Part shown: piece after piece, positions 6,424 to 14,469 of the stretch
How positions within the stretch are numbered: position 1 is the stretch's first letter
Layout of the letters: the number at the start of each line of letters is the position of its first letter
Assembly (NCBI GenBank): GCA_012522615.1
Contig: JAAYKB010000020.1
Location: 1-16,195 of the forward strand
Direction of reading: 5' to 3'
Source of the DNA: Clostridiales bacterium
GTDB taxonomy: Bacteria; Bacillota; Clostridia; Oscillospirales; Acutalibacteraceae
DNA length: 16,195 nt
Notes under the pieces: generated by a model
Told to the model about the DNA's origin: nothing
Databases searched by the model: none
Seen by the model: only the letters and a program-made list of their open reading frames with translations
Translations under genes and position numbers: made by a program

Positions 6424-7449
6424 TCACCGGTTCTGCCGGCGAAGCTGACCGCAGGATGCGTTTATATCCGCGCCCAAGGTCCTCCGCACGGTTACGTTAA
6501 CACCCGACTTCTCCAATATTGATTTAAACCTGCGAATCCTTTCCTCGCTGCTCCTTTGTTGAGCCTTTTCGGGAACAGCGTTCAGCGGGATAAGGTTGAC
6601 ATGACACAGCATGCCTTTAAGTATTGCCGCAAGCTCCGCGGCGGCCTCATCGGAGTCGTTGACCCCGTTTATCATGGCGTATTCAAAAGAAATGCGCCGC
6701 CCGGTTGCGTTTGCATATTCGCGGCAGGCCTTCATCAGCTCGGAAACCGGCCACCGCTTATTAACCGGCATAATTCCCGAACGTATTTCATCGTTCGGGG
6801 CGTGAAGCGAAACCGAAAGGGTTATCTGGAGCTTATAGTCCATCAGCCTGTATATCTTATCGACCAGACCGCAGGTGGAAAGGGATATATGTCTCATCCC
6901 AATCTGCACGCCGCCCGGTTCGCCGAGCATCATAAGAAAGCGTATTACATTATCAAAGTTATCAAGCGGTTCACCCATGCCCATCAAAACAACCGAAGAG
7001 ACCCTTACATTATGGTCGGCCTGCGCGGCCTCGATCTGGGCAATCATTTCTGACGGGAGCAGGTTGCGCACAATACCGTCCATACCGGTGGCGCAAAAGC
7101 TGCATCCCATTTTACAACCGACCTGGGTCGAGATACACTGGGACCAGCCGTGACGATACTGCATCAAAACCGATTCCACATTCTCCCCGTCCCAAAGGGT
7201 ATAAAGATATTTTACAGTATTATCCCTTGCAGATACAAGCTTTTTTTTAATTTTTATACCGGGAATCCAAAATATTTGTTTCAACTGCCCACGAAGCGCC
7301 GCAGGCAGGTTGCCCATTTCATCAAAATCAACCATTCCCTTATCCAGCCAGGAGCGAATCTGTGCCGCCCGGTATGCCGGAACGCCCATTTTGACAAGCT
7401 GCGCCTTAAGTTCCTCGAGGGTCAGCGATTTACAGTCTATGAGTTCCAA
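6424..7449 (-). CDS. rlmN: 23S rRNA/tRNA adenine C2-methyltransferase RlmN
   Basis: RlmN is a radical-SAM enzyme that methylates C2 of A2503 in 23S rRNA and A37 in some tRNAs. Read from the TTG at 7449, it has 341 residues. The cluster motif GCKMGCSFCATG supplies Cys112, Cys116 and Cys119. GMGEPLDN follows, and the C-terminal DINASCGQLR carries the resolving Cys333 (E. coli Cys355). I chose this TTG because AGAGGTGG lies four bases before it and because the product then begins MELIDCKSLTLEELK, like other family members. The same frame stays open upstream to an ATG at 7473 and a TTG at 7515, which would overlap rsmB and lack well-placed ribosome sites. A longer start is still possible. It sits 40 nt after rsmB and 40 nt before prpC. 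Confidence 0.95.
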   Translation of the reverse strand: MELIDCKSLTLEELKAQLVKMGVPAYRAAQIRSWLDKGMVDFDEMGNLPAALRGQLKQIFWIPGIKIKKKLVSARDNTVKYLYTLWDGENVESVLMQYRHGWSQCISTQVGCKMGCSFCATGMDGIVRNLLPSEMIAQIEAAQADHNVRVSSVVLMGMGEPLDNFDNVIRFLMMLGEPGGVQIGMRHISLSTCGLVDKIYRLMDYKLQITLSVSLHAPNDEIRSGIMPVNKRWPVSELMKACREYANATGRRISFEYAMINGVNDSDEAAAELAAILKGMLCHVNLIPLNAVPEKAQQRSSEERIRRFKSILEKSGVNVTVRRTLGADINASCGQLRRQNR

Positions 7450-7489
7450 ACGGCCACCTCTTTTTCCGGTCATAAAAGAACGGATATAA

Positions 7490-8842
7490 TCAGTCCTTTT
7501 TGATAAAACCGGCAATGAAAAATCCGTCTGTATTATGAATATGCGGAAACAGTGTTATCATATGTGAGGGCTTAATCCCCATAGCCGTAAAGCACTCCTC
7601 AATCGGGAGAACACGTGGAGAGAATTCGGGATGCTCCCTCAAAAAGCGTTCGGCCACCTGCTGGTTCTCGGCCGGATCAAGGGTACAGGTTGAATATTGA
7701 AGAACCCCGCCCGGACGAACCGTTTCGGAAGATTGATGCAGTATTTCATATTGAAGCCCGGGAAGATCCTTGTATCCGTCAAGGGGCTTGTATCTTATCT
7801 CCGGCCTTCTCCTGATTACCCCGAGACCCGAGCACGGAACGTCGCACACCACCCGGTCAAACCTGCCCTTCATTGAGTCGGGGCAAGGCTTGGACGCGTC
7901 TTTCACGGCAGTTTTGATTATTGTCGCTCCCATCTGCCGGGCACGCTTTTCCATGGCCTCGCATTTAAACGGATGTATGTCAAAAGACATGATCTCGCCG
8001 CGGTTTTCCATCATCTGCGCACAGGTCAGACTCTTGCCTCCCGGGGCGGCGCATACGTCGGCAATCCGTTCGTCCGGACGCGCCGACAAGGCTTTACATG
8101 CATACTGCGACGCCGCATCCTGATGATAATAACAGCTTTGGTCGATTTCTGCAAGCCTTTTCATTCCAGCCGGGTCCTCAATATCGTAACAGGCGGGCAA
8201 AAAGGAATGCCGCGCAAAGGGAATATTGCCCCTTTTCAGTGCGGCCTCAAAATCATCCGCCGTAATTTTCAAGGTGTTTACCCGTATAGTATTGGGCGGT
8301 TCTGTATTGGCATATTCAGCCAGCCGAAAAGCCGTATCCCTGCCGTATGCCTTTTCCCACAGCCTTATAAGCCGGACCGGGCAGGACGTCCGTATCGAAA
8401 TTCCTTCCAAATCGTTGTCCAGATCGTCATACAAATGCCCGCGGTCGCGCTCAATCGCGCGCAAAACCGCGTTGACAAATCCGGCAGAGCCCACCTGTTT
8501 CATGGCCTTTGCAAGCTTTACGGTCTCGTTCACGGCGGCGGAGGCCGGTATTTTATCCATAAAAACGAGCTGGTAGCATCCGAGCCTCAGCAGCACAAGA
8601 ACGGTCGGATGCATTTTTTTTAGCTTTACGCTGGAATGGGTTGAGATTATATAGTCCAAAGTCAGCATGCGCTCCAGCACGCCATAAAACAATCTTGACA
8701 GCAGGGCCTGATCCGCCGGCGAAATCCCGTCCGCAGGCCCTCCTGCTTTGAGCATCGCATCAAGAACGACATTAGAATAGCTGTTCTCCCTTTGCAGGCG
8801 AACCAGCCCCTCGGCCGCAAGACGCCGGACATTAAAGGCCAT
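7490..8842 (-). CDS. rsmB: 16S rRNA cytosine-C5 methyltransferase RsmB (Sun)
   Basis: RsmB makes m5C967 in 16S rRNA (E. coli numbering) using SAM. The 450-residue protein has an N-terminal NusB-like helical domain (about 1-140, with NETVKLAK and GFVNAVLR). A Rossmann-fold catalytic half follows: CAAPGGKSL (264-272) for SAM, DVPCSGLG with Cys337, and YSTCTLDPAEN with Cys386. These two cysteines are the release base and nucleophile of the RNA m5C methylase family. Length is normal. The ATG at 8842 shares its A with the TGA stop of the upstream zinc protease (TGATG), so translation is probably coupled. Its neighbours fmt and rlmN match the conserved Firmicutes order. Confidence 0.96.
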   Translation of the reverse strand: MAFNVRRLAAEGLVRLQRENSYSNVVLDAMLKAGGPADGISPADQALLSRLFYGVLERMLTLDYIISTHSSVKLKKMHPTVLVLLRLGCYQLVFMDKIPASAAVNETVKLAKAMKQVGSAGFVNAVLRAIERDRGHLYDDLDNDLEGISIRTSCPVRLIRLWEKAYGRDTAFRLAEYANTEPPNTIRVNTLKITADDFEAALKRGNIPFARHSFLPACYDIEDPAGMKRLAEIDQSCYYHQDAASQYACKALSARPDERIADVCAAPGGKSLTCAQMMENRGEIMSFDIHPFKCEAMEKRARQMGATIIKTAVKDASKPCPDSMKGRFDRVVCDVPCSGLGVIRRRPEIRYKPLDGYKDLPGLQYEILHQSSETVRPGGVLQYSTCTLDPAENQQVAERFLREHPEFSPRVLPIEECFTAMGIKPSHMITLFPHIHNTDGFFIAGFIKKD

Positions 8843-9540
8843 CAGCGGTTTCTCCGTCCGCGCCCCGAAGCGATTAACAGCAGTCTGATAAAGCTCATCA
8901 GGGCGACAAGCAGGGCCGCGACATAGGTCAGCGCCGCCGCGGTCAGTACCTTTTTTGCTCCCTCCAGCTCCTCGCTGTTCAGGATTCCCTGCGACTCGAG
9001 GGCGCGTATTGCGCGGGCGCTGGCATTGAACTCGACGGGCAGGGTAATAAGCTGGAACACAACCGCCATACCGAAAAACATGACGCCTATATAAGCGAGA
9101 TACGGAAGTGAAAATATCATACCAGCAAATACCAGCCAGGGCGAAATGCCTGATGCAAACTGGGTTATCGGAACTATCGCCGTACGCACGCGGATCGGCG
9201 CATATCCTTCGGCAAATTGAATCGCATGTCCGGTTTCATGGGCGGCAACGCCGATTGCCGCAATCGAGTTATTTGGCCCGACCGTCTCGGAAAGCTTGAT
9301 GACATTACTCCGCGGGTCGAAATGGTCGGTCATCGAGCCGGCAACCGTCTCGACCGGTATGCTCAGGCCGTTGATTTTCTGTATGGCTATAGACGCCTGC
9401 CGGCCGGTCATGCCGCTTCTGGTTCCTATCTTGCTGTATTTTGAAAAGGCGTATTTCACCTTAATCTGCGCCCAGATTGATATAACAACGGCCGGCAAAA
9501 CCAGTATCAAAAGCCATTCGTCATAAAAAAAATACGGCAT
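8842..9540 (-). CDS. Membrane zinc metallopeptidase, YugP-like (Zn_peptidase_2 family)
   Basis: A 232-residue membrane protease-like protein. One hydrophobic segment (about 8-25) leads into a soluble region with the zinc motif HETGH (101-105) inside AAIGVAAHETGHAIQ. Further hydrophobic segments follow (about 125-145, 146-165 and 200-225), and it ends in a basic tail GRGRRNR. The stretches SKIGTRSGMTGRQAS and HFDPRSNVIKLSE fit the YugP family (neutral zinc metallopeptidase), whose substrates are not well known. The ATG at 9540 has GGGAGGGA five bases upstream; an ATG 45 bases further up lacks such a site. In B. subtilis yugP is elsewhere. Here it lies between fmt and rsmB and overlaps the latter, which suggests expression with the translation genes. 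The molecular role is unknown. Confidence 0.88.
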   Translation of the reverse strand: MPYFFYDEWLLILVLPAVVISIWAQIKVKYAFSKYSKIGTRSGMTGRQASIAIQKINGLSIPVETVAGSMTDHFDPRSNVIKLSETVGPNNSIAAIGVAAHETGHAIQFAEGYAPIRVRTAIVPITQFASGISPWLVFAGMIFSLPYLAYIGVMFFGMAVVFQLITLPVEFNASARAIRALESQGILNSEELEGAKKVLTAAALTYVAALLVALMSFIRLLLIASGRGRRNR

Positions 9541-9636
9541 ACAAATCCCTCCCATATTTGAAGCACAATCCATATAACCATACATAGTATAACCCGAAAA
9601 TATGAACAGCCTTTTAACAGAATCTTATGTCTGCCG

Positions 9637-10572
9637 TCAATCGGGCAGCACCCGTCCGACCTCCATCGGATGACCGATTAAAAAATCGTCGGAGGACATC
9701 CTCTTTTTGCCCTCGAGCTGGACTTCAAGAATCTCGATTGACGACCCCTCGCCGCAGGCAACCGTAAGGGGAGCATTGCTCAAAACCGTTCCGGGAGCCG
9801 CGCAGCACTCGGAAGATGGCCTTGAGCGGTATATCTTCAGAAGCTTTCCGCCCATCCTTGTATTTGCGGCTGGCCAGGGGTTCAGCCCGCGTATCAGGTC
9901 ATGTATCTTTTTTGACGGCATATCCCAGTCAATCGGACTTATCTCCCGGCTTAAAGTCGGGGCGTAGCTCGAAAGGCTGTCGTCCTGCTTTTCCGGTATG
10001 AGCTCCCCTCTTTCCAGCTTAATCAAGGTTTCGGAGATGGCCTTGGCTCCCTCCATGGCGAGAATATCGTGCAGCTCGCCCGCGGTCATATCGGGGGTAA
10101 TCTCAACCTCTCTTTTGAGCAGCATATCGCCCGTATCAAGTCCGGCGTCCATCATCATGGTCGTAACCCCGGTCACCCTTTCCCCGTTGATTACAGACCA
10201 CTGTATGGGTGCCGCGCCGCGGTATTTGGGCAGCAGCGAAGCGTGTACGTTAATACAGCCGTGCTTTGGTATCGACAGCACCTCGGGCGGCAGGATACGC
10301 CCATACGCAACAACGACAGCGACGTCCGCGCGGCATCCGGCCAGCTTATCCCATGCCTGCTTATTGTTTTTCAAGGTGTCGGGCTGAAACACCTCGACGC
10401 CTTGAGTCAAGGCGTATTCCTTTACAGGCGGCGGGGTCATGGCATATCCCCGCCCTTTGGGTTTGTCCGCCTGGGTGACCGCCAGAACAACCTCGTGCCC
10501 GTCCGAGATAAGCCTTTTAAGACATGAAACAGCAAAATCCGGAGTTCCCATAAATATAATCTTCAAAGTCAT
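9637..10572 (-). CDS. fmt: Methionyl-tRNA formyltransferase
   Basis: Fmt formylates initiator Met-tRNA with 10-formyl-tetrahydrofolate. The 311-residue protein, of normal length, starts MTLKIIFMGTPDFAV. The formyl-transfer site has Asn108 and His110 in INVHASLLPKYRG, and Asp146 in GLDTGD, equivalent to Asn106, His108 and Asp144 of the E. coli enzyme. The C-terminal tRNA-binding domain (about 205-311) includes IRGLNPWPAA and the strand GKLLKIYRS. The ATG at 10572 is preceded by GAAAGGCAGG. It follows def by 43 nt; the two enzymes add and remove the same formyl group and are often paired. All catalytic residues are present. Confidence 0.97.
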   Translation of the reverse strand: MTLKIIFMGTPDFAVSCLKRLISDGHEVVLAVTQADKPKGRGYAMTPPPVKEYALTQGVEVFQPDTLKNNKQAWDKLAGCRADVAVVVAYGRILPPEVLSIPKHGCINVHASLLPKYRGAAPIQWSVINGERVTGVTTMMMDAGLDTGDMLLKREVEITPDMTAGELHDILAMEGAKAISETLIKLERGELIPEKQDDSLSSYAPTLSREISPIDWDMPSKKIHDLIRGLNPWPAANTRMGGKLLKIYRSRPSSECCAAPGTVLSNAPLTVACGEGSSIEILEVQLEGKKRMSSDDFLIGHPMEVGRVLPD

Positions 10573-10615
10573 ATCCTGCCTTTCACGCGCTTAAATATCC
10601 CTGTCATACCGGTGC

Positions 10616-11071
10616 TCAATCGGGCTCAAGCATGCGTATAACATGCTGCTTGAAGATAATGCCGTCGAGATGGTCGCTTTCATGGCAGATACAGCGCGCC
10701 TTCAGCTCTTCGCCGTCGATAAATATCTCGTTTCCGTAACGATCCTGCGCCTTTATTTTGACATAGGCCGGCCTTTTTGTAATCCCGTATTCGCCTGGGC
10801 AGGAAAGACAGCCCTCGACGTCCTCCTGAGTCCCCTTCTTTTCAACATACTCGGGATTGATAACCTCGATAACGCCGTCCCCGAAATCCATTATAAACAC
10901 ACGGCGCAAAACCCCTACCTGCGGCGCCGCAAGCCCCACTCCGTCGGCGTTATGGAGGGTTTCGGCCATATCGTCGAGCAGCTGCCACAGACGCTCGTTG
11001 AATTCGGTGACAGGTCTGCTGACCTTATGGAGGATGTCTTGGTCTTCTTTTAAAATGTTTCTTATAGCCAT
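10616..11071 (-). CDS. def: Peptide deformylase
   Basis: Def removes the N-formyl group from new proteins with a metal held by one cysteine and two histidines. The 151-residue protein has the three family motifs: GVGLAAPQ (44-51), EGCLS (86-90, metal ligand Cys88) and HESDH (130-134, His130, Glu131 and His134). Its short length and lack of a long insertion fit the type found in Clostridia and Gram-negatives (type 1) rather than the longer Bacillus type 2. The residue after EGCLS is Cys and the HExxH inner pair is Ser-Asp, small departures from the usual hydrophobic choice. The ATG at 11071 has AAAGGGA six bases before it. It lies 67 nt after priA, in a gap holding a perfect inverted repeat. 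Confidence 0.96.
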   Translation of the reverse strand: MAIRNILKEDQDILHKVSRPVTEFNERLWQLLDDMAETLHNADGVGLAAPQVGVLRRVFIMDFGDGVIEVINPEYVEKKGTQEDVEGCLSCPGEYGITKRPAYVKIKAQDRYGNEIFIDGEELKARCICHESDHLDGIIFKQHVIRMLEPD

Positions 11072-11097
11072 ACTATTTCCCTTTCATAAGTTTTCTT

Positions 11098-11129
11098 GCA
11101 TTACAGCATTACTTGTGATGCTGTAATGC
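11098..11129. repeat. 12-bp perfect inverted repeat between priA and def
   Basis: GCATTACAGCAT (11098-11109) and ATGCTGTAATGC (11118-11129) are exact reverse complements around an 8-base centre. The left arm and centre also hold a tandem direct repeat, GCATTAC-A-GCATTAC. On the plus strand the stem can extend by a U-G and an A-U pair to a CUUG tetraloop. On the minus strand, which carries the gene transcripts, that extension is broken by an A-C mismatch. No T-run follows in the minus direction. Operator, processing hairpin and dispersed repeat are all possible. Confidence 0.6.
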
Positions 11130-11138
11130 TTGTATACT

Positions 11139-13601
11139 TTACATTATGCCCGCGGGATTAACGTCAACAAATATCGTAATCGCCCTGTTTTCCGACATCC
11201 TAGAAAACTCGGTAATAAGCTGCGCCGTCATTTTACGCATAACGGCGTTGTTGCGGGTCTTCATAATAAGCTTGTAGCGGTACTTTCCCGCAACCCGGCT
11301 TACTGCCGCCGGAGTCGGGTCCAGCACAATAACCGGCAACTCCTTATACTCGTTTGTCACCGCATCCTTTAGCCTCGACATAAACCGGAATGCCGCCTGC
11401 CTGACTCCGGCCTCGTCCAATCCCGAAAAACCGAACATACACAAATCGGTATACGGAGGATAGCGCATCATCCTTCTTGCGGCTATTTCGGTTTCATAAA
11501 AATTTTCATAATCCTGCTTTGACGCAAGCTCGATAACATAGTTTTCGGGGGTAAAGGTCTGGATGATTGCCTTGCCCGATACATCGCGCCTTCCTGCGCG
11601 TCCGACCACCTGAGTAAGCAGTGAAAATGTGGTCTCAAAGCTCCTGTAATCCCCGCCGTAGAGGGACTGATCGGCCGAAATCACCCCCACCAGCCCGACA
11701 TTCGGGAAATCCAGCCCCTTTGCAACCATCTGTGTCCCTACCATTAAATTATATTCGCCCTTTGCAAACTGGCTGAACTTTTTTTCATAGGATAACCGGG
11801 ACATTGTCGCGTCGGTGTCCATCCTAAGGATGGAGGCAGACGGAAAGACCTGCTCCAGCTCCTCCTCCGCCCTCTGGGTTCCGAGCCCCGAATACCGTAT
11901 CTTCTGCGAACCGCATTCGGGACAGACGCCGAGCGGTTCCTGGGAGTGACCGCAATAATGGCACATAAGCCGCCCGTTTGCCCGATGGTAGGTCAGGCTT
12001 ATGCTGCACGACGGGCAGGTAATCACATGTCCGCACGAACGACATGAAACGAAGGTATTGTACCCCCGGCGGTTTAACAGCAGAATCACCTGCCGCCCCT
12101 GCCCAAGGGTATCCTCAATCTCCTGCCTCAGCCTGTCGCTCAGAATACTTCCGGTCATATCCGGCTGCTGTCTCATATCGACAATCTCAACATCGGGAAG
12201 CTGCGCTTCGCCGTATCGGTTGGTAAGCTTTTGGAATCCGTACCGCCCGTTCCGGGCCGCGTGGTATGTTTCAATAGAAGGCGTAGCCGAGGTGAGAAGC
12301 AGCAGGGCGTTGTTCCTCGCGCATCTGAAACGGGCGATGTCCCGCGCATGGTATCGCGGCGCGGACTCCGATTTATAGGTATGCTCCTGCTCTTCGTCCA
12401 TGATAATCAATCCGAGGTTTTCAACCGGCGCAAAAACCGCCGACCTTGTTCCGACGGTTATCTGCGCCTCTCCCCTTTTAATGCGCTTCCATTCGTCCAT
12501 GCGCTCGCCTATCGCCAGCCCGCTGTGAAGAACGGCGACCCGGCTCCCGTAACGCTGTAAAAACAGTGACAGCATCTGCGGGGTGAGGGATATTTCGGGC
12601 ACAAGGACGATAACATGCCGCCCGTCCGAAATAACCCTGTCTATCAGATTCATATATACCTGGGTTTTTCCGCTCCCCGTGACCCCGTATAAAAGGGAGG
12701 CCGAGGGCGTCCCGCTTTTGTATAGCCCGACCAACTCGTCAAAGGCCTTCTGCTGCTCCTCGTTCAGCACGGTCGATTCTATCTCGGGCTTTGCCGCCGT
12801 CTCGTACGGGGAGCGAAGAATCTCGCTGTCATAGGTCTCGACCAATCCCTTTTTTTCAAGGGCCGAAACAACCGCGGAAGTGACCGAACAGTAATACCCG
12901 ATTTCGCGTATTGAAGCACAGCCCACGTCCTCAAGCAGCTTCAACACCCTTTTCTGCTTCTCGGTGCAGCGTATGTCGGACATGATTTCGGCCATACTTC
13001 CGGCGTCGGCCGCCGGCCTTACCATACGTATCGTCGCGTCTCCGATCCGCCGAAACGCGTCATCGGAGCGGACAAGCGCGCCCATACGCGCCAACCGCTC
13101 CGGCAGATCATTGTCCGGGTCAAGCCCCATTTTTGACAAAAGGCGTTCCCGGTCGATACCCTCGGCACAGCCGCATACACAGGAATATACCGCCCTTTCC
13201 TCAAGGGTCAGCCTGTCATAAGCCTCGGACGACAGCTCCGCCGCTTTATAAACCGGCTTTATCCGCAGATACAATCCGGTCGGCAGCATCGCCCTCACCG
13301 CGTCGAATATGCTGCAAAAGGTTCGTTCCTTGAGCCAGATGGCCAGATCCATCATCTCGTCGTTGAGGAGAGGCTCCTTATCGAGAACCGAAAAAACCGG
13401 CTTCAGCCTTTCAATGGAGGGGGCTTCGGCAAGCTCGACAACAATCCCCTGCCGCTTGGCGTTTCTGCCCCCGAAAGGCACCATAACCCGGCAGCCCCTC
13501 CGGACAGTGCCGAGTGATTCGGGAACATAATAGTCGTAAAGCTTGTCAAAATGAAATGCTGCCTGCTCCACGGCTATCCTTGCGACACTAGGCAGAACCA
13601 T
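11139..13601 (-). CDS. priA: Primosomal replication-restart helicase PriA
   Basis: PriA binds stalled or collapsed forks and loads the replicative helicase. The 820-residue protein has an N-terminal DNA-binding domain (about 1-105, with FDKLYDYYVP). A winged-helix region follows (about 210-260). The SF2 helicase core has Walker A GVTGSGKT (306-313) and Walker B DEEQ (402-405, where many PriA proteins have DEEH). Next come SAT and PRYHARD, and a zinc module of four CxxC pairs between about 520 and 563. Motifs MVGTQMVAKGLDFP and QVVGRAGR follow, then the C-terminal domain. The ATG at 13601 follows AAAGGGGTG by six bases; another ATG four bases upstream is out of frame. In B. subtilis coaBC lies between rpoZ and priA; here only 57 nt do. 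Complete, with no broken motif. Confidence 0.97.
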   Translation of the reverse strand: MVLPSVARIAVEQAAFHFDKLYDYYVPESLGTVRRGCRVMVPFGGRNAKRQGIVVELAEAPSIERLKPVFSVLDKEPLLNDEMMDLAIWLKERTFCSIFDAVRAMLPTGLYLRIKPVYKAAELSSEAYDRLTLEERAVYSCVCGCAEGIDRERLLSKMGLDPDNDLPERLARMGALVRSDDAFRRIGDATIRMVRPAADAGSMAEIMSDIRCTEKQKRVLKLLEDVGCASIREIGYYCSVTSAVVSALEKKGLVETYDSEILRSPYETAAKPEIESTVLNEEQQKAFDELVGLYKSGTPSASLLYGVTGSGKTQVYMNLIDRVISDGRHVIVLVPEISLTPQMLSLFLQRYGSRVAVLHSGLAIGERMDEWKRIKRGEAQITVGTRSAVFAPVENLGLIIMDEEQEHTYKSESAPRYHARDIARFRCARNNALLLLTSATPSIETYHAARNGRYGFQKLTNRYGEAQLPDVEIVDMRQQPDMTGSILSDRLRQEIEDTLGQGRQVILLLNRRGYNTFVSCRSCGHVITCPSCSISLTYHRANGRLMCHYCGHSQEPLGVCPECGSQKIRYSGLGTQRAEEELEQVFPSASILRMDTDATMSRLSYEKKFSQFAKGEYNLMVGTQMVAKGLDFPNVGLVGVISADQSLYGGDYRSFETTFSLLTQVVGRAGRRDVSGKAIIQTFTPENYVIELASKQDYENFYETEIAARRMMRYPPYTDLCMFGFSGLDEAGVRQAAFRFMSRLKDAVTNEYKELPVIVLDPTPAAVSRVAGKYRYKLIMKTRNNAVMRKMTAQLITEFSRMSENRAITIFVDVNPAGIM

Positions 13602-13658
13602 TCATTTCACCCCTTTGCTTTACGACCCTGCGTTTCCTATTTAATATGATAACTTCGT

Positions 13659-13865
13659 TCAGTTTTCCTCAGGCGGCAGCACCTTGTATCTCCCGTTGGT
13701 AAAATCATCGATGGCAAGGCTGACAGACTTTTCGGTCATTATGATATTTTTCTCCTCGTGTTCGGCCGATATCTGTCTCGCCCTTTTGGCAACCGCAATC
13801 ACAAGCGCATATTTGCTGTGGTTTTGACCGCCCTTGATATTTTCGATTTCGGTAGGTTTAAGCAT
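13659..13865 (-). CDS. rpoZ: RNA polymerase omega subunit
   Basis: Omega helps fold and hold the beta-prime subunit of RNA polymerase. The 68-residue protein has the short Firmicutes form. It includes the conserved KYALVIAVAKRARQI helix (about 18-32), then EKSVSLAIDDFTNGRYK with the Ala-Ile-Asp-Glu-like segment, and a proline-acid end LPPEEN. The ATG at 13865 lies inside the last codons of gmk (ATGCTTAA gives an 8-nt overlap), and GGAGGT sits eight bases upstream within gmk. gmk-rpoZ is a widely conserved pair. Small size limits motif evidence, but sequence and position agree. Confidence 0.94.
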   Translation of the reverse strand: MLKPTEIENIKGGQNHSKYALVIAVAKRARQISAEHEEKNIIMTEKSVSLAIDDFTNGRYKVLPPEEN

Positions 13866-14469
13866 TTTTGACGACCTCCAGAATATAATTCTCCATACGT
13901 GAATAGCGCATCTCTTCGGCTCTCAGGATGGTCTGTATCCGCTCGACCGCGAGGGAAACATCATCGTTGAGCACGATATAATCATAGCGAAACGCCCTCG
14001 AAAGCTCGCGCTTTGCAATATCAAGACGTTTTTCAATCGCCTGCTCGGATTCGGTATCCCTCTCGCGCAGACGTCTTTCCAATTCGCCTAACGACGGGAT
14101 GGTTATGAAGATTGAGACCAGGTCCGAGCGGTGATCCATCACCATTTCGGCCCCCTGCACCTCAATCTCCAGTATAACGTTCTTGCCCTCATCGATCAGC
14201 CTGCGTATCGGTTCCTCGGGTGTACCATAGTAATTCCCGTTATACTCGGCATATTCAAGAAAGGCGTTCTGTCTTATCAGTTTCTCAAACTCTTGCCTTG
14301 TCTTGAAATAATAATGAACGCCCTCTTTTTCCCCCCGACGCGGCGGACGGGTGGTCGCGGAAACCGAAAGAACGGTATCATCGCGCTCGTTAAGAAGCTG
14401 ACGGACAATGGTGCCCTTGCCTGAACCCGAAGGGCCGGATAATATGACCAGCATCCCGCGCTTACTCAT
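13858..14469 (-). CDS. gmk: Guanylate kinase
   Basis: Gmk converts GMP and ATP to GDP and ADP, feeding GTP and dGTP synthesis. From the ATG at 14469 it has 203 residues, the usual length. It begins with the P-loop LSGPSGSGKGT (10-20). The GMP-binding parts follow: SATTRPPRRGEKEGVHYYF, then FLEYAEYNGNYYGTP and LEIEVQGA, and a lid region with RLRERDTES. The frame is open 17 codons further upstream, but that would overlap remA by ~60 nt and precede the family's normal start. At the chosen ATG the overlap with remA is 8 nt (ATGAGTAA). GGAGG lies about 12 bases upstream, a little far, so a TTG at 14478 is a weaker alternative. Confidence 0.96.
   Translation of the reverse strand: MSKRGMLVILSGPSGSGKGTIVRQLLNERDDTVLSVSATTRPPRRGEKEGVHYYFKTRQEFEKLIRQNAFLEYAEYNGNYYGTPEEPIRRLIDEGKNVILEIEVQGAEMVMDHRSDLVSIFITIPSLGELERRLRERDTESEQAIEKRLDIAKRELSRAFRYDYIVLNDDVSLAVERIQTILRAEEMRYSRMENYILEVVKNA

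Noticed and set aside
7450..7515. Longer N-terminus for RlmN from ATG 7473 or TTG 7515
   Set aside because: The extra residues are basic and not typical of the family, the TTG lies inside rsmB, and neither start has a well-placed ribosome site.
9541..9636. Promoter ahead of the YugP-like gene (TATACT near 9590)
   Set aside because: The -10-like box has no acceptable -35 at 16-18 bases, and the gene follows fmt closely enough for read-through.
402..13200. PriA Walker B DEEQ instead of DEEH as a sign of inactivity
   Set aside because: The catalytic Asp-Glu pair is intact and, from memory, Gln at this place occurs in clostridial PriA proteins; all other helicase motifs are present.
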